From Manihot esculenta (taxonomy: Eukaryota; Streptophyta; Magnoliopsida; Malpighiales; Euphorbiaceae): a stretch of 64,000 bases of DNA. Where the stretch lies: positions 16,237,003-16,301,002 of the forward strand of contig NC_035173.2 of the NCBI RefSeq assembly GCF_001659605.2. The letters are read 5' to 3'. The position numbers and the translations under genes are program-made. How positions within the stretch are numbered: the first letter of the stretch is position 1; each line of letters starts with the position of its first letter. Of the stretch, positions 55,977 to 64,000 are shown piece after piece. The notes under the pieces are model-generated. The model had not been told where the DNA came from. It saw nothing but the letters and a program-made list of their open reading frames with translations, and searched no databases.

Positions 55977-56216
55977 CCTCAGTGAGGTAGTGGAACAGGC
56001 TCAGAAAATGACCCCGGCAACTCAAAACCGATTGAGATGATGAAGCGACAGTAAGGCCAAAGAGCCTGAATCTTGCATAAGGCCTCAGTGAGGTAGGTGA
56101 CCGGACTCAGAAAATGACCCTGGCACCACAAAATCGGCTGAGATGATGAAGTGACCGTAAGACCAAAGAGCTTGAATCTTATGCAAGACCTCAGTGAGGT
56201 AGGTGACCGGGCTCAG
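55977..56216 (+). repeat. R2 3' tandem repeat array
   Basis: About 2.3 copies of a roughly 106-bp unit beginning CCTCAGTGAGGTAG (starts near 55977, 56083 and 56189), with CTCAGAAAATGACCC and GATGATGAAG inside. It lies between the end of pol and the missing 3' LTR. A3 is inserted in the third copy. Confidence 0.82.
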
Positions 56217-57207
56217 TGACTGTGCGGTTGTCGAAGCCGGTCAAAAATAACCTTTTTGGTTATCAACAATTTTACAATTGTAGATAGTGGCAAAAGGATC
56301 GAATCCACAGGAAATTGATACTTACCTATTTTCCTTATCCAGACTAAGTAAATAAACTGAAAGTAAAATAAAAGGGGGGTTTTGATATTGATGAGTTAAA
56401 CTAATACTGAAAGCAATAAAGTAAAACAAATAATTAAAGTAAAGAAATTCAATAATGAGAAAAGCTCTAGTTGAAGAATTGGATACACTTTAGTTGTTGG
56501 GATTGATCATTGATACTTAGGTTCCTTTGTTTGATTCAATAAATTAGTTATGGAGATGGAAGACGCTTCTCACCACCATATCCCTCCTTAAGCATAAACT
56601 AATTAGGGAACATCCTCTAATTAATCACTAATCAACAAGTTGTCAAGGAACGTCCTTGAGCCTTAGACATTTAACAATTGTCAATTACATTAAGAAATAG
56701 AGAGACATAATTCTAACTACCCAAACGCATGGTGATATTGCTAGATCATGCAATTTCTTTAGGTTTTACACCAAGAGCTACTTATGTTTGAATAATTCAA
56801 GCAATTACGAACTTAAAACTATCCAAACTAACAAATTATTACCTTGCAATCAAGAATCAATTGGCCCTATTGATCTAAATCACAAAGCAACAATGGAATT
56901 AAGCATGAAATTGCATAAATATTGAAAAACAAAGATAAACAATGTATGATCAGATCTCCCAATTCATAAAACAACTAAAGTTTCACCTAATCTTCAACTA
57001 GAAAAAAAAGGGTTTCATCCACTCATGGCTGAAACAAAATCAAAAATAAAAGAAAGGAAGAAGGAGAGAGGTGGCCAACGGCCTTGGAAGGAGAAGAGAG
57101 GTGGTGCGTTGATTGTGTGAAGAGAGGAAGAGTGGTTCGGCTCCTTTGTGGGGTATTTATAGACTGAAAGTGTTGCCCTAAGTTTTCTTGTGAGGTGGAG
57201 CCTTCTT

Positions 57208-57385
57208 TTAAATTTCAAATTTTGAATGTCCTATTTTGAATTTTGAATTTTGGATGCTTGAGAGGCAAGTGCATCTTCTTGAGATTTAGCTTCTTGAGTT
57301 TTACCATCTTGAATAAGCTGAATTTTGAATTTTGAATTTTGAATACTCTTGAAGATTTGAAATTTGAATTTCAAATTACTCTGCT
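57208..57385. repeat. TTTGAATTT-rich module in A3 LTR
   Basis: Many copies of TTTTGAATTT and AAATTTGAATTTCAAATT-like symmetric words, upstream of the A3 TATA box in its sense. This is a third, AT-rich version of the upstream module. Confidence 0.55.
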
Positions 57386-57398
57386 GAATGTTCTTTCC

Positions 57399-57491
57399 TT
57401 ATTTGCCTTCACTACTGCACTTTCCTTATTTAGTTTCACTACTGCACTTTCCTTATTTAGTTTCACTACTGCACTTTCCTTATTTAGTTTC
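57399..57491 (+). repeat. 27-bp tandem repeat at the A3/T3 junction
   Basis: About 3.4 copies of a 27-bp unit (TTATTTAGTTTC + ACTACTGCACTTTCC), ending at the T3 insertion point. The first copy has GCC in place of AGT. Confidence 0.88.
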
Positions 57492-57664
57492 TGTAATACC
57501 CAGCTAGACTCCGGTATCAGAATTCCTACCGTCCGGTGGAATCTCGGATGTCGGAAGCCTCTAGTAGGGTAGAAACATGTTTTCATAAAATGTTTTAATG
57601 TATTTCATGGTTTTAAGTAAAAAAGAAATGAGTTTTTGCATGAAAATAACCTTGGAGGAAAACT

Positions 57665-57803
57665 CAAGTTCGGCCGCCGAACATGCAGGCATTTCGGGTG
57701 TGCCTTAGGCCCCCGAAGGCATAAGTGAGGGAAGTCCAGGTTCGGCCGCCGAACCTCAAGTTCGGCCGCCGAACATGGCATGCATGCGGAGGCACGTTCG
57801 GCC
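57665..57803. repeat. Dyad cluster upstream of T3 TATA box
   Basis: Exact TTCGGCCGCCGAA at 57669-57681, 57741-57753 and 57761-57773, and a variant TTCGGCCCCCGAA near 57798. Confidence 0.87.
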
Positions 57804-57827
57804 CCCGAATGTGGCCTCGCCAGCCAC

Positions 57828-57835
57828 TATAAAAG
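57828..57835 (+). promoter_or_regulatory. TATA box of T3 LTR
   Basis: TATAAAAG, about 55 bases downstream of the last exact dyad. A start about 30 bases on would place the second dyad cluster in the transcript. Confidence 0.72.
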
Positions 57836-58365
57836 GGTCCCTCAGCCAAAATGGGCGAGCTTTTCTTTCCATTTTCGGCCAAGGTGAGCTCTCCGCCGTT
57901 CCTCACCAATCTTTGAGTTCTTCCTTCAGATCTTTCAAGTTTTTCACTAGTTTTCACCTTATTTTGAAGATTTTCGAGTTTAAAGCGAGTTTTGGAGCTT
58001 TGAGGTTCAAGAACTCAAATCTCTCCCATCTCCGAGCTAGGGTCGTCTTCCTCTCGATCTACAAGAGGTAAGGGCCGATCTTGAGCTCACTACATGCTTT
58101 TAACAAGTTTTAAGTTGATTCTTGAAGTAGAAATGCATGTGTAGGATTTTATGAGTTTTTGGGTTTATGTTGGTTTATGGACAATGTATGTTGGATTTGT
58201 GTTGTTTGATGTGTTGTAGATGGGGTTTAAGATAGTTTGAAGCCCCTAGGAGCTTGTATGCTTGAGCATGTGTGTTGTAGAATAGGTTTATGCATGTTTG
58301 GAAAGTTTTGGAGGCAAATGTGCATAGAAGAGCTGAGTTTCTGCCACTAGGGGAGAAACCAGGTT

Positions 58366-58610
58366 CGACAGCCGAAGGAACTTTCGGCCGCCGAACATGC
58401 TTGTGGAAGCAGCCTTCGGCTGCCGAAGCTTGCCCCTGAAAGGAGACTTTCGTCTCTGTCTGGGAGTTTCGGCCGCCGAAAGTGCCGCCGAACATGCATG
58501 AGTTTCGCCTCTGTCTGGGAGTTTCGGCCGCCGAAGGTGCCGCCGAACCTGCCTGACTTTCGGCTCTGGAGGGACTTTCGGCCGCCGAACCTGCCGCCGA
58601 AAGTGCCCTG
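58366..58610. repeat. Dyad cluster downstream of T3 TATA box
   Basis: Exact dyads at 58383-58395, 58415-58427 (centre T), 58468-58480, 58523-58535 and 58577-58589, with half sites TGCCGCCGAA and companion words GAGTTTCGCCTCTGTCTGG between them. Confidence 0.87.
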
Positions 58611-59007
58611 TTCAGCCTTCCTTTGCATGTTTTTGCATGATTGCTTTGAGGTGTTTTAGGGGGTTTTTGGGGGATGTTTTTAGAGTTATGTTCTAGTTGT
58701 TTGGTCCCTCATTTGAGTCCACCTGTGTAGGTTCGGACCTGAGGAACTGAGGACCCCAGCAGTGAGTCAGCTGCTTCAGTCATTGTCAGAGCTAGCCAAG
58801 AGGTGAGTAGAATAAACACTTATGTTTTAAAGCAAGTCAATATAGATTTGAGCATGTTCATGCATCACGAATGCTATGTGATATTTTAGGTTGTTTGCAT
58901 TAGAATTCACGAATATGTTGCATTGCATAACTTGATGATAATGTGGATGGTTATTGGATGATCCTTAGTCCTCGATATGATGCGATGTGATATGATACGG
59001 TATGGTA

Positions 59008-59165
59008 CGGAAGTCCAGGTTGTACCCATTCTACGTCCCTGGCACTATGTAAGAGAAAGTCCAGGTTGTACCCATTCTACGTCCCTGGCACATTAGAATG
59101 TTATGTTATGTTATGTCATGTTAAGAGAAAGACCGGTTGACCCATTCTACGTCCCGGCACTTTGG
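59008..59165. repeat. Three-copy tandem repeat in T3 LTR
   Basis: Three copies containing CCCATTCTACGTCCC, with AAGAGAAAG spacers and a TTATG run. Equivalent to those in T1 and T2. Confidence 0.82.
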
Positions 59166-59796
59166 AATGTAGAGAACTCTTGGTGACAATGCCATCCGTG
59201 ATGTGATTTGTCTGTGATGTGTTGCATTCCATTATAGCATATGATTTAAATGTTTTATTATTCTGCTCACTGGGCTCTAGTAGCTCATCCCTTTTCCCTA
59301 ATCCCCCAGGTTACAGGCTAGACAGAGAAGTCAAGGTGAATGAAGTCTTGAGTTGTAATAGATAGAATGTGGACATGACAAATTGTATAATGATGTAAAG
59401 TTATGTATAGTTATGTTATGTAAATATTGATTATGAGATTGAGGTTTAGAAGTTGTGCTTGACCGAGTTTGCATGATAATCCCTCTTGTAAGCATGATCT
59501 ATATTTAAAAATGTTTTTGTTCCTCCAAGCTTGTGTATGATGAGATGCCCCATTGGAGCATTTGTTGAGAGCTCCAGTGTGGGGTTTATGTTATGTCTAT
59601 GTATATGCTTATGTGAATGCACAGGTTGAGCTTGGTAAAAGAAAAGAAAAGTTCAAATTTTTATGTATGTTCTTGATCATGTATGGGATTAAACAGGTTT
59701 ACAGGTTGTATGTCAGGCTTGCTACGGGTCCCGGCGGCCTTAAGCCGACCTGAATCCTAGCGCCGGTAGCGGTCCGATTTTCGGGTCGTTATAGAA

Positions 59797-59810
59797 TGGT
59801 ATAAGAGCCC
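59797..59810 (+). other. T3 primer binding site (initiator Met tRNA)
   Basis: TGGTATAAGAGCCC, three bases after the LTR; one base differs from the standard site. Confidence 0.82.
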
Positions 59811-60045
59811 TAGGTTCATATGGTCGGACCTAGAGTGGCGGGCTCATAGATGTTATAGAAGGTCAAGCACAATAGGAAGATCATGTCCACTAGGATAGGA
59901 TGTAGAGTCCTGTCTGGAACGATGATGTGAAATGCCATGATTATATGCATGTGCATTAATGATATGTGATGAGAGTTCATGTGTGCCCACATGAACCATA
60001 TGATGCTAATGTTTGCTTGTTATGTGCTGCCTTTCAGAAAACAGG

Positions 60046-60909
60046 ATGAGGGGAACTCGTCGATCAGCAAGATTGACTGGAGTACCACCTGAGGATGAGG
60101 GCACGAGTGCCCGTCCTCCTGCATTGCCTAGGGCAATGTCATGTAGATCAAACAGAGAAAGAGTGTCAAGGGACCCTAGAAGGTCTTTTGATGCTAGCAG
60201 AAGGGGGACAGATAGAGGAGGAAGTTCTTCAGATGTGAGGGAGGTTATGGAAGAGGATCAAAGGAGGGATGGGAATCTAGATGTCAGCATGACGGAAGAA
60301 GGGACAGGGGAGTCTCAGGGAGGCGCTCAGGCCTCGGGGTATGGTTTTCCACCCCATTATCCACCCTTCCCACAGGGTTCAGGGTATCCGATGGGAGGCA
60401 CATCGGATTACTCCAGCTTTAGCCCCTACCCTACCTACATGCCTTATCCACCTTTCTATCCACCTCACCCCCAGTGCCCAGCTTATCAACCCTCACCCTT
60501 TTATCCTCACCCGGCAAACCCCACCTCGGGGAATGCTGCACCCCCACCTCCACCACCTACAGAACTAGCAGCCCTAGTTACTCAACCTTCTAGACCTAGC
60601 TCAGCCAGTGGAAGCAAGGTCAAGATGATCGACTACATGAAACTGGGTGCTCCTCAGTATGAAAAAGGGGATGACCCATTTGTGTATCTTGAAAGGGTGA
60701 AGGTGATCACAGATGAGATTGGGGCTGATGACAGTAGAGCCATTCAGATGGCTGGGTTCACGCTTAAGTGCAAGAAGGCACGAGAGTGGTTCAAGAATTA
60801 TGTGAACCCGAGAGTAGACAGCATGTCTTGGGAGGAGTTTGCAAACGAGTTTGCAGGATGGGCTTTCCCCGATAGCTCAAGGGAGCTGAAGATGATCGAG
60901 TTTGAGTAG
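60046..60909 (+). pseudogene. T3 gag, N-terminal part up to a single stop
   Basis: The ATG at 60046 ([10 protein letters not shown]) is the start shared by T1 and T2; upstream the frame opens only with TTG. It contains the Pro/Tyr-rich region and most of the gag core. TAG at 60907-60909 replaces the CAG present in T1 (sequence IEFEQLRQT there). No other stop is seen in the rest of gag-pol, so this is the only visible coding defect. A splice-acceptor-like TGCTGCCTTTCAG lies just before the ATG. Confidence 0.9.
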
Positions 60910-63900
60910 TTGAGGCAGACCGATGAGATGAGTGTAGAGGAGTTCACAGATAGATTCTTGGAGCTGTTGCCATTTGCAGGGCAAAACATTGACACAGACC
61001 AGAAAAGGTCAAGGAGGTATATCATGAAATTCCACTCCAGATATTCCTCCTTGATCCAGTCAGCAGATAGGGAGAGCTTCCATGCCATAGTGGATATGGC
61101 CCGGAAAATGGAGGCCAGTGCCATCGTTCAGGGAACAGTCAGACAGTCAGTGGCACAGCCTTCTGGTTACAAGACCCCAGGCTCTTCTTCTCTGAGTGCA
61201 GCAGCTTCAGGTAGCAAAAAGTGGAGTAATACCACTAGGAAGCCCAAGAAGAATAAGTTTTGGAACAAGGTCAAATCCAGTCTGGGATTAGGGAGTGGCT
61301 CAAGCTCTGGTGCGGATAATGCAGTTTGTGCAAAGTGTAGTAGGCCACACAGGGGAGTTTGCCGAGCTGGAACAGCAGCCTGCTTCAGATGCGGGCAAGA
61401 GGGACACATGGCTCGGGAGTGTCCTAGGGCAGCTTTTGGAGCACAGTCTCAGCAGACAGCTTCTGGCAGTGTGGCTCAACCAGCAGCTCCAGCCATGACT
61501 CAGGCCAGTGGCAGAGGCAGAGGAAGAGGGGCAGCCTCTTCTTCAGCGGGTTTCAGAGGTGAAGGTCCATCAGCTCCAGCACGGATCTTCACAATGACTC
61601 AGCAGGAGGCAGATGCATCTAACACCGTGGTGGCAGGTAATTTAGTCATTGGTTGTGCAGATGTGTATGCCTTGATGGACCCTGGTGCATCTCATTCTTT
61701 TATTGCTCCGAGAGTCATCGAGAGGTTGGGTTTGATGATCTCTGGGTTAGAGTGTCCTCTCTGGGTCAGTGGACCCAAGTGTGATCCATCAGTGGCAGAG
61801 TCAGTCTGCCAGTGCAGTCCAGTCTTTATTGAGGGAAGATGCCTTTCTGCCGACCTTGTGGTTCTAGACTTGACAGACTTTGACGTCATTCTAGGGATGG
61901 ACTGGTTATCTACCCATGGTGCTACCTTGGACTGCAGGGACAAGGTAGTCAGGTTCAGAGGTCAGGATGGGTCAGAGGTTGTCTTCAGGGGAGACAGGAG
62001 GGGTACACCTAGAGGTCTGATATCAGCTCTTCAGGCTCGTAGGTTGCTTAGGAAGGGATGTCAGGGGTATTTGGCTCATGTGAGAGAGCTTAGCAGTCAG
62101 GTTAGAGAGCCCGCCTCGGTGCCAGTGGTTAGAGAGTTTCTAGACGTCTTTCCAGACGAGTTGCCAGGTTTACCACCTGCTAGGGAGATAGAGTTCGAGA
62201 TAGAACTGATGCCTGGAACCCGGTTGATCTCTATTCCTCCCTACAGGATGGCTCCAGCTGAGTTGAAAGAATTGAAGGAACAGTTGCAAGAGCTGGTAGA
62301 AAAGGGCTTCATCCGACCGAGCACCTCACCTTGGGGTGCACCATTTTTGTTTGTGAGAAAGAAGGATGGATCCCTTAGACTTTGTATCGACTACAGGCAG
62401 TTGAACAAAGTCACTACCAAGAATAAGTACCCATTGCCAAGGATCGACGATCTATTCGACCAGCTAGCAGGAGCGGGTTATTTCTCCAAAATAGATCTAA
62501 GATCTGGGTACCAACAACTGAGGATCAGAGAGGAAGATGTGCCAAAGACAGCTTTCAGGACCAGATATGGGCATTTTGAGTTCCTTGTAATGCCGTTCGG
62601 GTTAACCAATGCCCCTGCAGCATTCATGGATCTCATGAACAGAGTGTTTAGCCAATACCTGAATCACTTTGTTATTGTTTTCATAGATGATATCTTAGTG
62701 TATTCCAGGAATGCAGAGGAGCATGCCCATCATCTGAGGTTGGTTCTGCAGACCTTGAGGGAACATGGCTTGTATGCCAAGTTCTCTAAGTGTGAGTTCT
62801 GGCTGAGGAGCATTTCATTCTTGGGGCATGTAGTGTCAGAAAATGGAATAGAGGTGAACCCCAAGAAGACAGAAACTGTGGCTAACTGGCCTAGACCCAC
62901 TTCAGTGACAGAAATCAGGAGTTTCTTGGGTTTGGCAGGTTACTACAGGAGGTTCGTTCAGGACTTCTCAAAGATTGCAGCTCCTCTGACCAGATTGACC
63001 AGGAAGAATCAGAGGTTTGTGTGGACCGACCAATGTGAAGAGAGTTTTGAAGAGCTTAAGAAGAAGTTGACTTCAGCACCAGTGTTAGCTCTGCCATCTA
63101 GTAATGAAGACTTCTCAGTGTATTGTGATGCGTCCCGTGTGGGACTGGGTTGTGTGCTAATGCAGAATGAAAGGGTGATTGCTTATGCTTCTAGACAGCT
63201 GAAGAAGCACGAGTCGAATTACCCTACACATGACCTTGAGATGGCAGCAGTAATCTTTGCACTCAAGATGTGGAGGCACTACCTTTATGGGGTTAAATGT
63301 GAGATCTTTACAGATCATAAGAGCCTGCAGTACATCCTGAGTCAAAGAGATCTGAACTTGAGGCAGAGAAGGTGGGTAGAGCTGCTAAGTGATTATGATT
63401 GTAAGATTCAGTACCATCCGGGTAAGGCGAATGTTGTGGCAGACGCCCTAAGCCGGAAGTCACAAGGCAGTCTATCCCACATCGCGGCAGAGAGGAGGCC
63501 AGTGGTGAGAGAGTTCTTCGAGCTCATGAATGAAGGTCTACAGTTGGAGCTGTCTGGTACAGGTGCTTTAGTAGCCCAGATGAGAGTTGCACCCGTGTTT
63601 CTGGAGCAGGTGGCTCAGAAACAGCATGAGGACACAGAGTTAGTGAAGATTGCCAGGACTGTTCAGTCAGGCAAGGATAGTGAGTTCAGATTTGACAACA
63701 AGGGGATCCTCCGCTATGGGAGCCGATTGTGTGTACCATATGACATAGGGCTAAAAGGAGACATTATGAGAGAGGCTCATAATGCAAGATACATCATTCA
63801 CCCTGGAGCCACCAAGATGTATCAAGATCTGAAGAAGGTTTATTGGTGGCCAGCTATGAAGAGAGAAGTGGCACAGTTTGTGTCAGCCTGCGAAGTATGT

Positions 63901-64000
63901 CAGAGGGTGAAGCTGGAACATCAGAAGCCAGCTGGAATGCTTAACCCACTACCTATTCCAGAGTGGAAATGGGAGAATATAGCTATGGACTTCATAGTGG
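60910..64000 (+). CDS. T3 gag C-terminus, protease, RT, RNase H and integrase (open to window end)
   Basis: Continues the gag frame without interruption to base 64000. CCHC knuckle [14 protein letters not shown] (61381-61422), Gly/Arg-rich stretch, protease DPGASHSF (about 61678), RT with YRQLNK (about 62394) and catalytic FIDDILVYS (about 62681). RNase H follows with [11 protein letters not shown] (about 63121) and [10 protein letters not shown]. Integrase zinc region [10 protein letters not shown] and CEVCQRVK (about 63778-63912), cut at the start of the catalytic core (MDFIV). The chromodomain and 3' LTR would lie beyond the window. Confidence 0.93.
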   Translation, partial: MRQTDEMSVEEFTDRFLELLPFAGQNIDTDQKRSRRYIMKFHSRYSSLIQSADRESFHAIVDMARKMEASAIVQGTVRQSVAQPSGYKTPGSSSLSAAASGSKKWSNTTRKPKKNKFWNKVKSSLGLGSGSSSGADNAVCAKCSRPHRGVCRAGTAACFRCGQEGHMARECPRAAFGAQSQQTASGSVAQPAAPAMTQASGRGRGRGAASSSAGFRGEGPSAPARIFTMTQQEADASNTVVAGNLVIGCADVYALMDPGASHSFIAPRVIERLGLMISGLECPLWVSGPKCDPSVAESVCQCSPVFIEGRCLSADLVVLDLTDFDVILGMDWLSTHGATLDCRDKVVRFRGQDGSEVVFRGDRRGTPRGLISALQARRLLRKGCQGYLAHVRELSSQVREPASVPVVREFLDVFPDELPGLPPAREIEFEIELMPGTRLISIPPYRMAPAELKELKEQLQELVEKGFIRPSTSPWGAPFLFVRKKDGSLRLCIDYRQLNKVTTKNKYPLPRIDDLFDQLAGAGYFSKIDLRSGYQQLRIREEDVPKTAFRTRYGHFEFLVMPFGLTNAPAAFMDLMNRVFSQYLNHFVIVFIDDILVYSRNAEEHAHHLRLVLQTLREHGLYAKFSKCEFWLRSISFLGHVVSENGIEVNPKKTETVANWPRPTSVTEIRSFLGLAGYYRRFVQDFSKIAAPLTRLTRKNQRFVWTDQCEESFEELKKKLTSAPVLALPSSNEDFSVYCDASRVGLGCVLMQNERVIAYASRQLKKHESNYPTHDLEMAAVIFALKMWRHYLYGVKCEIFTDHKSLQYILSQRDLNLRQRRWVELLSDYDCKIQYHPGKANVVADALSRKSQGSLSHIAAERRPVVREFFELMNEGLQLELSGTGALVAQMRVAPVFLEQVAQKQHEDTELVKIARTVQSGKDSEFRFDNKGILRYGSRLCVPYDIGLKGDIMREAHNARYIIHPGATKMYQDLKKVYWWPAMKREVAQFVSACEVCQRVKLEHQKPAGMLNPLPIPEWKWENIAMDFIV

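Larger units (their letters stand above)
47409..56216 (+). mobile_element. R2: Tat-like Ty3/gypsy element with two RNase H domains
   Basis: Plus strand: 5' LTR (47409-47866), primer site, gag, protease, RT, RNase H, a second RNase H, integrase and a tandem-repeat 3' region. The 3' LTR is not visible, because A3 and T3 are inserted at 56217. A2 and S1 interrupt the internal region. The frame carries many stops and at least two single-base deletions. The second RNase H and the TGGCGCTGTCTG-type primer site point to the Tat lineage. The 5 bases before the LTR are GTTAA, the expected duplication whose partner is outside the window. Confidence 0.88.
56217..57491 (-). repeat. A3: Athila-type LTR, minus strand, cut by T3
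   Basis: The reverse complement matches the A1 and A2 LTRs (GTTTCAGCCATGAGTGGATG near 57030; end CCGGCTTCGACAACCGCACAGTCA at 56217). TATA-like box at about 57153-57161 on minus. The 5' part of the LTR, and any internal region, lie beyond the T3 insertion at 57492. Confidence 0.85.
57492..59793 (+). repeat. T3 5' LTR
   Basis: 2302 bp, TGTAATACCC to GGTCGTTATA; the last TACA has become TATA by one change. It has the same modules as T1 in opposite orientation. Confidence 0.92.
57492..64000 (+). mobile_element. T3: chromovirus of the T1/T2 family, plus strand
   Basis: 5' LTR (57492-59793), primer site and a gag-pol frame running to the window end inside integrase. Apart from one TAG in gag, the visible frame is open, making T3 the best-preserved coding copy here. 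It is inserted in the A3 LTR; the 5 bases before it are GTTTC. Confidence 0.92.

Noticed and set aside
47409..56216. Endogenous pararetrovirus
   Set aside because: LTRs, integrase and a tRNA primer site are present. No movement-protein or coat-protein region is seen.

Overview
This is a window of eukaryotic nuclear DNA from a flowering plant, very probably a eudicot. The one conventional host gene is an intact, intronless brassinosteroid receptor kinase (BRI1, minus strand, 36176-39760). I see no rRNA, tRNA, CRISPR, operon or bacterial feature. Nearly everything else is retrotransposon DNA or AT-rich intergenic DNA.

Left arm (1-23943): four LTR retrotransposons nested inside one another. The outermost and oldest is R1, a Tat-like Ty3/gypsy element of which only the 3' end is here, including a spliced-looking antisense gene and the 3' LTR (20961-23943). 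T2, a chromovirus on the minus strand (16807-20960, only gag and 5' LTR left), sits inside R1. A1, an Athila-like element on the plus strand (8713-16806) that has lost its integrase, sits inside T2. T1, an almost complete chromovirus on the minus strand (1-8712), sits inside the 5' LTR of A1.

Centre (23944-47408): a region without gypsy elements around BRI1. It holds a decayed plant L1-type LINE (about 25170-33340, minus strand). That LINE is split by a short, internally deleted copia element C1 (25642-28757) with nearly identical 179-bp LTRs and a perfect 5-bp target-site duplication. AT-rich DNA lies on both sides of BRI1, and the upstream stretch is about 7.6 kb.

Right arm (47409-64000): a second nest. 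R2 is a Tat-like element with two RNase H domains (47409 to about 56216, plus strand). It is interrupted by an Athila-type LTR (A2, 52422-53947), by a 799-bp LTR-like insertion with a perfect 5-bp duplication (S1, 54885-55683), and by a minus-strand Athila-type LTR (A3, from 56217). A3 is in turn broken by T3, a chromovirus of the T1/T2 family on the plus strand (57492 to the window end) whose visible reading frame has only one stop codon.

The most unusual signal is a 13-bp perfect inverted repeat, TTCGGC-N-GCCGAA, whose arms are constant while the centre base varies. It is clustered on both sides of the TATA box in the chromovirus LTRs. It recurs in the LTR of the unrelated Athila-like A1, and again inside A1 coding sequence, where it is read as Phe-Arg-Pro-Pro-Asn repeats. 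Related Athila-type LTRs in the same window carry a different symmetric word (GTTTGCCC/GGGCAAAC) upstream of the promoter.
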